From Bacillota bacterium (GTDB lineage: Bacteria > Bacillota > Clostridia > Lachnospirales > Anaerotignaceae): a DNA stretch of 27,220 nt. Within the stretch, counting starts at the first letter, position 1. Every line of letters starts with the position of its first letter. The stretch is taken from the NCBI GenBank assembly GCA_019422105.1, contig JAHZDZ010000004.1:233661-260880 (forward strand), written 5' to 3'. The notes under the pieces were generated by a model, which was not told the DNA's origin, did not search any database, and saw only the letters and a list, made by a program, of their open reading frames with translations. Shown here one piece after another: positions 23,170 to 27,220 of this stretch. The position numbers were made by a program, and so were the translations under genes.

Positions 23170-24132
23170 TTATTTGTTGACCATTGCGGCGCCAATGATT
23201 TCTGCATCTGAACCTAACTCCGCAATTAAAATTTTGGTTTTGTCATCCTCTTTTTTATGGGATTGGTTTCCATAAATTTTATCATCCAGTATCTCTTTCA
23301 GCGGATCCAGTATATACTCAATTTCCTCTACCATACTTCCGCCAAGCACAATGGCTTCCGGCTGCAGGATATTGATAATGTTAATTAAACCAACCGCCAG
23401 ATACCTGGTATAAAGCTCAACGATCTCGCACGCCCATGGGTCACCCCTACGGCATGCCTCAAAGGGCACCTTATAGCTCATAACACGTATATCTCCGTTT
23501 ACCATCTTAAACATTTCGCTGTCCGTATGGCGTACGGCCTGTATTCTGGCATCTCTGGCAATAGCGGCGGCAGAGGCATATGCCTCCCAGCAGCCGTTCC
23601 TGCCGCAGTTGCATTTTTCTCCCTGAAAAACAATAACCTGGTGTCCCGCTTCCCCTGCGCCTCCGAAAGCGCCGTGGTAGACTCTGCCATCCAGTATGAT
23701 GCCGGCACCTATGGTATATCCCACTGTTACAGACACTGTGTTTTTGTGGCCCTTTGCCGCTCCCCACAGATTTTCCGCCAGAGCAACACAGTTGGCGTCA
23801 TTTTCAATATATACCGGCACACTGACATACTTATGCATTTCATCCCGTATGGGTGCGTTGTGATAGTCAAAATAACTGGAATAGGCAATCGTCCCGTTTT
23901 TGTTGTCCGCTGTTCCCCCACAGCCAATACCGATATACTTAATATCCCTCTCCATATTAAGCCCCATATCCTCCACAAGGCTTTGGCACAAAGCTGCCAT
24001 ATCCTTAACAATAACGTCAAAATCCCTGTATTTTAATGTGGGTACGGCTCCTCGTTGCACAATCTCCCCGTTTTCCGATACAATGCCAGCCGTAATACTG
24101 ATTCCCCCGAAATGCACTCCTATATAATACAT
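23170..24132 (-). CDS. ROK-family sugar kinase-like protein
   Basis: A 320-residue ROK protein. The zinc-type signature GEKCNCGRNGCWEAYAS and the catalytic aspartate in IENDANCVALAE are intact, and EAGH supplies the zinc-binding histidine. The first phosphate motif is unusual: most ROK kinases begin with DxGGT, while this reads GVHFGGISITAG, with His7 in place of Asp. Glucokinase activity is the default expectation for this family, but the substitution leaves activity open, and there is no DNA-binding domain, so it is not a NagC-type repressor. ATG 24132 has GGGGAGG upstream. It sits 19 bases after hprK and 16 before murB in the operon. Confidence 0.88.
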   Translation of the reverse strand: MYYIGVHFGGISITAGIVSENGEIVQRGAVPTLKYRDFDVIVKDMAALCQSLVEDMGLNMERDIKYIGIGCGGTADNKNGTIAYSSYFDYHNAPIRDEMHKYVSVPVYIENDANCVALAENLWGAAKGHKNTVSVTVGYTIGAGIILDGRVYHGAFGGAGEAGHQVIVFQGEKCNCGRNGCWEAYASAAAIARDARIQAVRHTDSEMFKMVNGDIRVMSYKVPFEACRRGDPWACEIVELYTRYLAVGLINIINILQPEAIVLGGSMVEEIEYILDPLKEILDDKIYGNQSHKKEDDKTKILIAELGSDAEIIGAAMVNK

Positions 24133-24151
24133 CTTTAATCCTCCCCTGTTT

Positions 24152-25078
24152 TTATGCGTCCGGATTCATGGAACTGAAGATTCTGTCGTTTAACACCTGT
24201 GCTGCATTATACCCCAGCTTCTTCTGTCGGTTATTCATGGCAGCCGACTCACAGATAATGGCAATATTGCGCCCTGGCCTCACCGGAATAGAGTTACAGA
24301 TAATTTTATTGCCCAATATCTCCGTATATTCGTCATTCAGTCCCAGCCTGTCATAATCCTTTCCCTCATCCCACATTTCCAGCTTAATCACCAAATCAAT
24401 ATTTTGGGACTGCTTAATGGAGCCCACGCCAAAAAGCTGCTTTACATCAACAATGCCAATGCCTCTAAGCTCTATAAAATAACGGATTAGTTCAGGACTT
24501 GTGCCTAAAAGCTGCGTATGAGATATGCGCTTAATTTCCACCGCATCGTCCGCAACCAGCCTGTGTCCCCTTTTGATTAATTCCAGTGCCGCTTCGCTTT
24601 TTCCGATACCGCTTTCCCCTGTTATGAGTATTCCCTCGCCGTAGATATCAACCAGCACACCATGTATGGTTACTCTCTCCGCCAGCTCAAAATTCAGATA
24701 ACGAATCAGCTCACTCATAAAATCAGAGGTGCCGTCCTGCGTTGTAAACAGCGGCACACTAAATTCCTTCGCAAAAACCTTCATCTCAGGAAACGGCTCA
24801 AGGCCCTTGCAGATAACAAAGCATGGAATATGAAACCCAAATATCTGACGAAGAACCTCCGCCCGGAATACAGGATCAAGCTTTGACAGATAGGCGTGCT
24901 CTACCCTTCCCATGACCTGTACCCTGTCACTGTCAAAATGCTCAAAAAACCCGGCCATCTGCAATGCCGGCCTGTTTACCTCATTTTTCGATAATTCCCT
25001 GCCCTTTAAAGAAATTTCAGGAACAACGCTGGTTAGATGAAATTCCTTCACCAGCTTTTCCAATGATACCGAATACAT
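24152..25078 (-). CDS. hprK: HPr kinase/phosphorylase
   Basis: The 308-residue bifunctional enzyme phosphorylates and dephosphorylates HPr and Crh on the regulatory serine, the core of carbon catabolite control in Firmicutes. Start ATG 25078 (MYSVSLEKLVKEF) has CGGAGGG upstream; the longer frame is rejected. Walker A is GESGIGKS inside HGVLVDIYGEGILITGESG-type text, followed by RGHRLVADDAVEI. The family signature LRGIGIVDVKQLFG is present. The Crh-like substrate gene lies about 4 kb downstream in the same gene run, supporting a functional pair. Confidence 0.96.
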   Translation of the reverse strand: MYSVSLEKLVKEFHLTSVVPEISLKGRELSKNEVNRPALQMAGFFEHFDSDRVQVMGRVEHAYLSKLDPVFRAEVLRQIFGFHIPCFVICKGLEPFPEMKVFAKEFSVPLFTTQDGTSDFMSELIRYLNFELAERVTIHGVLVDIYGEGILITGESGIGKSEAALELIKRGHRLVADDAVEIKRISHTQLLGTSPELIRYFIELRGIGIVDVKQLFGVGSIKQSQNIDLVIKLEMWDEGKDYDRLGLNDEYTEILGNKIICNSIPVRPGRNIAIICESAAMNNRQKKLGYNAAQVLNDRIFSSMNPDA

Positions 25079-25178
25079 CACAAATCCCTCCGTTCCTGTA
25101 TAGAAAAACGGCCTGTGAAACGAAGCCCGCTTTTTACCCCTATCATACCGTATCTCATTCATTTTGGCAATAAAAGCC

Positions 25179-27044
25179 TTAAGAGCTGTGAAAGAAACGG
25201 TATACCTCCTCCGCAGCCTTCTGGTTCATGCCCTCTGCCTCCAAAAGCTCCTCTATCTCTGCCTTCTTAATTTCCTCTACAGAACCGAAATGGCGCAGAA
25301 GCGCCTTTCTTCTCACCTCACCGATTCCGTTAATATCATCCAAAACGGAATGCAGCATTGTTTTGTCCCTCAGCTTTCTGTGGTACTCAATGGCAAAACG
25401 ATGTACCTCGTCCTGTATTCTTGTCACAAGCTTAAACCCTTCGGAGCTCAGGGGCAGGTAAATTTCCTCGTCCCTGTAAATCAGTCCTCTGGTCCTGTGC
25501 CTGTCATCCTTAATCATGCCGCAGACAGGAATATTGAGCCCAAATTGTGACAATATGTTCTCTGCCGCGTGTATCTGTATTTTTCCGCCGTCCATCATAA
25601 TCAAATCAGGAAGCTTTGAAAATTTATTTTCAGAAGAAACATGAAGTTTTCTGTCCTCCCTCTCCTTCAAAGCATGGGAAATACGTCTTTGTATGACCTC
25701 CTCCATACTGGCATAGTCATTTGCGCCAATTACCGTTTTTATTTTAAATTTACGATAGTCACTTCTTTTCGCTTTGCCGTCCTCAAAAACTACCATAGAG
25801 CCAACTGACTCAAAGCCCTGAATATTGGAAATGTCATAGGCCTCCACACGGTTGACGCTTCTCATTAGTCCAAGAGCGTCCCTGATTTGCTCCATAGCAC
25901 CCTTTGTTCTCAGCTGTTCCCTTTTCAGCTTTTCCCCGAACTGTTCAAAGGTGAGTATGGCATTTTTAGCCGCCAGTTCTACAAGCTTGTGCTTTTCTCC
26001 TTTTTGAGGGACTGTAAAAAGCACCTTACTGCCACGCATTTCAGAGAGGAAACGCTCCAAAAGCTCCTTTTCCTCCTCCACAATATCGCATTCCAATATA
26101 ATTTCTTTCGGAATATAAGCCGTTCCGCTGTAGAACTGCTTAACAAAGCCTGTGATTACCTCGCTTCTTGTCATAGTATCCGCAGCTTTCAGGAAAAAAT
26201 GCTCCCGTCCCGTCATTTTGCCTCCGCGTATAAAAAATACCTGTACTAAAACCTCGCCATGGGCTCTTGCAAAGGCGATAATATCACTTTCCCCAATATA
26301 GGAATTAGCCATTTTCTGTCTCTCGGCAATGCTTTGAATGCTCTTTATCTTGTCCCGCAAAAGGGCCGCCCGCTCAAAATCTAATTTTTCCGCGGCTTCC
26401 TCCATTTCCTGCTCCATTTTTTTAGTGATCTCCTCATGCTTTCCCTCTAAAAACTGCATGGCGTCAAACACAATACTTCTGTAATCCTCTTTAGAAATCA
26501 TACCGTCACAGGGAGCGGTGCACTGCCCGATATGGTAATTCAGGCAAGGCCTTTCCTTTCCTATTTCCTTGGGAAGATTTTTCCTGCATTTGCGTATGGG
26601 CCACAGCTTATGCACCATCTCAATGGTTTCCTTGACCGCCGACACATCTGTGATAGGGCCATAGTATTTCGCCTTGTCCTTCACATATTTTCGGGTCATA
26701 AAAATCCTTGGAAAATCCTCATTGATTGTAACCTTAATATAAGGATACATTTTGTCGTCCTTCAAGAGAATATTATACCTCGGACTGTACTTTTTAATGA
26801 GATTGCACTCCAGTATCAGTGCCTCCATCTCCGAATCAGTGACAATGTATTCGAACTCCGCAATGTTTGGCACCATTGTCTGAACCTTCACTGTTTGGTT
26901 GCGGGAGCTTTGGAAATACTGGCGCACACGGTTTTTCAAATTTACCGCCTTGCCTACATATATAATTTCATCATTTTTATTCTTCATCAGATAAACGCCC
27001 GGCTTCTGGGGCAGTTTTTTTAATTCTTCCTGTATATCAAACAT
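25179..27044 (-). CDS. uvrC: Excinuclease ABC subunit C
   Basis: The 621-residue UvrC makes both incisions of nucleotide excision repair with UvrA and UvrB. Domains in order: a GIY-YIG nuclease (PGVYLMKNKNDEIIYVGKA, about residues 15-35); a cysteine cluster CRKNLP...CLNYHIGQCTAPC near 155-180 matching the Fe-S site described for UvrC; a UVR motif (KKMEQEMEEAAEKLDFERAA) that binds UvrB; the RNase H-like second nuclease (VEAYDISNIQG, LIMMDGGKIQI); and a C-terminal helix-hairpin-helix (DDINGIGEVRRKALLRHF). ATG 27044 follows GAGGAGAAGG. It is the first gene of the run leading to hprK, ROK and murB, with a 100-base gap before hprK. Confidence 0.97.
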   Translation of the reverse strand: MFDIQEELKKLPQKPGVYLMKNKNDEIIYVGKAVNLKNRVRQYFQSSRNQTVKVQTMVPNIAEFEYIVTDSEMEALILECNLIKKYSPRYNILLKDDKMYPYIKVTINEDFPRIFMTRKYVKDKAKYYGPITDVSAVKETIEMVHKLWPIRKCRKNLPKEIGKERPCLNYHIGQCTAPCDGMISKEDYRSIVFDAMQFLEGKHEEITKKMEQEMEEAAEKLDFERAALLRDKIKSIQSIAERQKMANSYIGESDIIAFARAHGEVLVQVFFIRGGKMTGREHFFLKAADTMTRSEVITGFVKQFYSGTAYIPKEIILECDIVEEEKELLERFLSEMRGSKVLFTVPQKGEKHKLVELAAKNAILTFEQFGEKLKREQLRTKGAMEQIRDALGLMRSVNRVEAYDISNIQGFESVGSMVVFEDGKAKRSDYRKFKIKTVIGANDYASMEEVIQRRISHALKEREDRKLHVSSENKFSKLPDLIMMDGGKIQIHAAENILSQFGLNIPVCGMIKDDRHRTRGLIYRDEEIYLPLSSEGFKLVTRIQDEVHRFAIEYHRKLRDKTMLHSVLDDINGIGEVRRKALLRHFGSVEEIKKAEIEELLEAEGMNQKAAEEVYRFFHSS

Positions 27045-27073
27045 AGCCTTCTCCTCAACACGTAATAAAAATC

Positions 27074-27082
27074 ATTATACCA
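27074..27082 (-). promoter_or_regulatory. Extended -10 promoter of the uvrC operon
   Basis: TG-G-TATAAT on the minus strand lies 30 bases before the uvrC start. There is no good -35 box at 16-18 bases, as is common with extended -10 promoters. It directly adjoins the inverted-repeat element upstream. Confidence 0.65.
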
Positions 27083-27086
27083 TAAA

Positions 27087-27208
27087 AGCGGAGAAAGCAG
27101 GCTGCACAGAAGCAATACTGCAAGCTTGCTTGCAAGAGATTGTTTCGGGTGCAGACTATTTGCGTAGCAAATGTACGAATAAACCGCAGGTTTATGAGTA
27201 TCTCCGCT
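27087..27208. repeat. 122-bp element with terminal inverted repeats and nested hairpins
   Basis: The ends AGCGGAGA (27087-27094) and TCTCCGCT (27201-27208) are perfect inverted repeats. Inside are CTGCAC/GTGCAG (27102-27107 and 27149-27154), a hairpin TGCAAGC-TT-GCTTGCA (27119-27134), a second ATTTGC-GTA-GCAAAT (27158-27172), and a third ATAAACC-GCA-GGTTTAT (27179-27195). No frame fits a gene. The organisation resembles a miniature interspersed element or a structured RNA. Copy number in the genome is unknown. Confidence 0.6.
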
Positions 27209-27220
27209 GAAATTTATCGT

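Overview
The window is chromosomal DNA from a low-GC, Gram-positive anaerobe, most likely a member of class Clostridia (Lachnospirales or a neighbouring order). The evidence is a leucine T-box leader, an HPr kinase gene in the run uvrC-hprK-ROK-murB-rapZ-whiA-Crh-like, AGGAGG-type ribosome binding sites with frequent GTG and TTG starts, a clostridial-looking thioredoxin reductase paralog, and an encapsulin/encapsulated-ferritin operon. There is no rRNA, phage, transposase or CRISPR array. Nearly all genes lie on the minus strand; only the amidase and superoxide dismutase genes lie on the plus strand.

Layout from left to right. Positions 1-1463 hold the 5' part of leuS with its promoter and T-box leader. 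Positions 1598-5690 hold a MarR regulator and a heterodimeric ABC exporter, preceded by a large double palindrome that looks like the MarR operator. Positions 5690-6547 are a gene-poor stretch with a 63/99-bp tandem repeat array that is open on both strands. Positions 6548-9092 hold a PhoB/PhoR-type two-component system with its promoter. A gene-poor stretch follows up to 9808. Positions 9809-12208 hold a thioredoxin-reductase-like flavoprotein without recognisable NADPH motifs, a secreted protein with copper-amine-oxidase-N-like repeats, and a tRNA-Thr(CGT) gene. Positions 12332-13632 hold the encapsulin nanocompartment and its ferritin-like cargo, with a Fur-like box upstream. Positions 13930-15323 hold a divergent pair, a nicotinamidase-like cysteine hydrolase and a cell-wall amidase with an SH3b domain. 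Positions 15412-17678 hold an operon of a DUF815 ATPase, an RluA-type pseudouridine synthase and an unlisted 31-residue membrane peptide. Positions 17764-19436 hold a manganese-type superoxide dismutase and a coiled-coil protein. Positions 19671-27208 hold the uvrC to Crh-like run.

How the genes fit together. HprK and the Crh-like protein at either end of the last cluster are an enzyme and its probable substrate: the serine that HprK phosphorylates is kept, while the PTS histidine is replaced by aspartate. RapZ, WhiA and MurB tie this cluster to cell-wall precursor control, as in Bacillus, but yvcK, usually between rapZ and whiA, is absent. The encapsulin-ferritin pair, superoxide dismutase and thioredoxin-reductase-like protein suggest an anaerobe equipped for iron and oxygen stress. 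The most unusual items are the tandem repeat array at 5891-6214, two hairpin-rich intergenic elements at about 22045-22220 and 27087-27208, the Asp-for-His HPr paralog, and the flavoprotein lacking NADPH motifs. No wholly new multi-gene system is evident.
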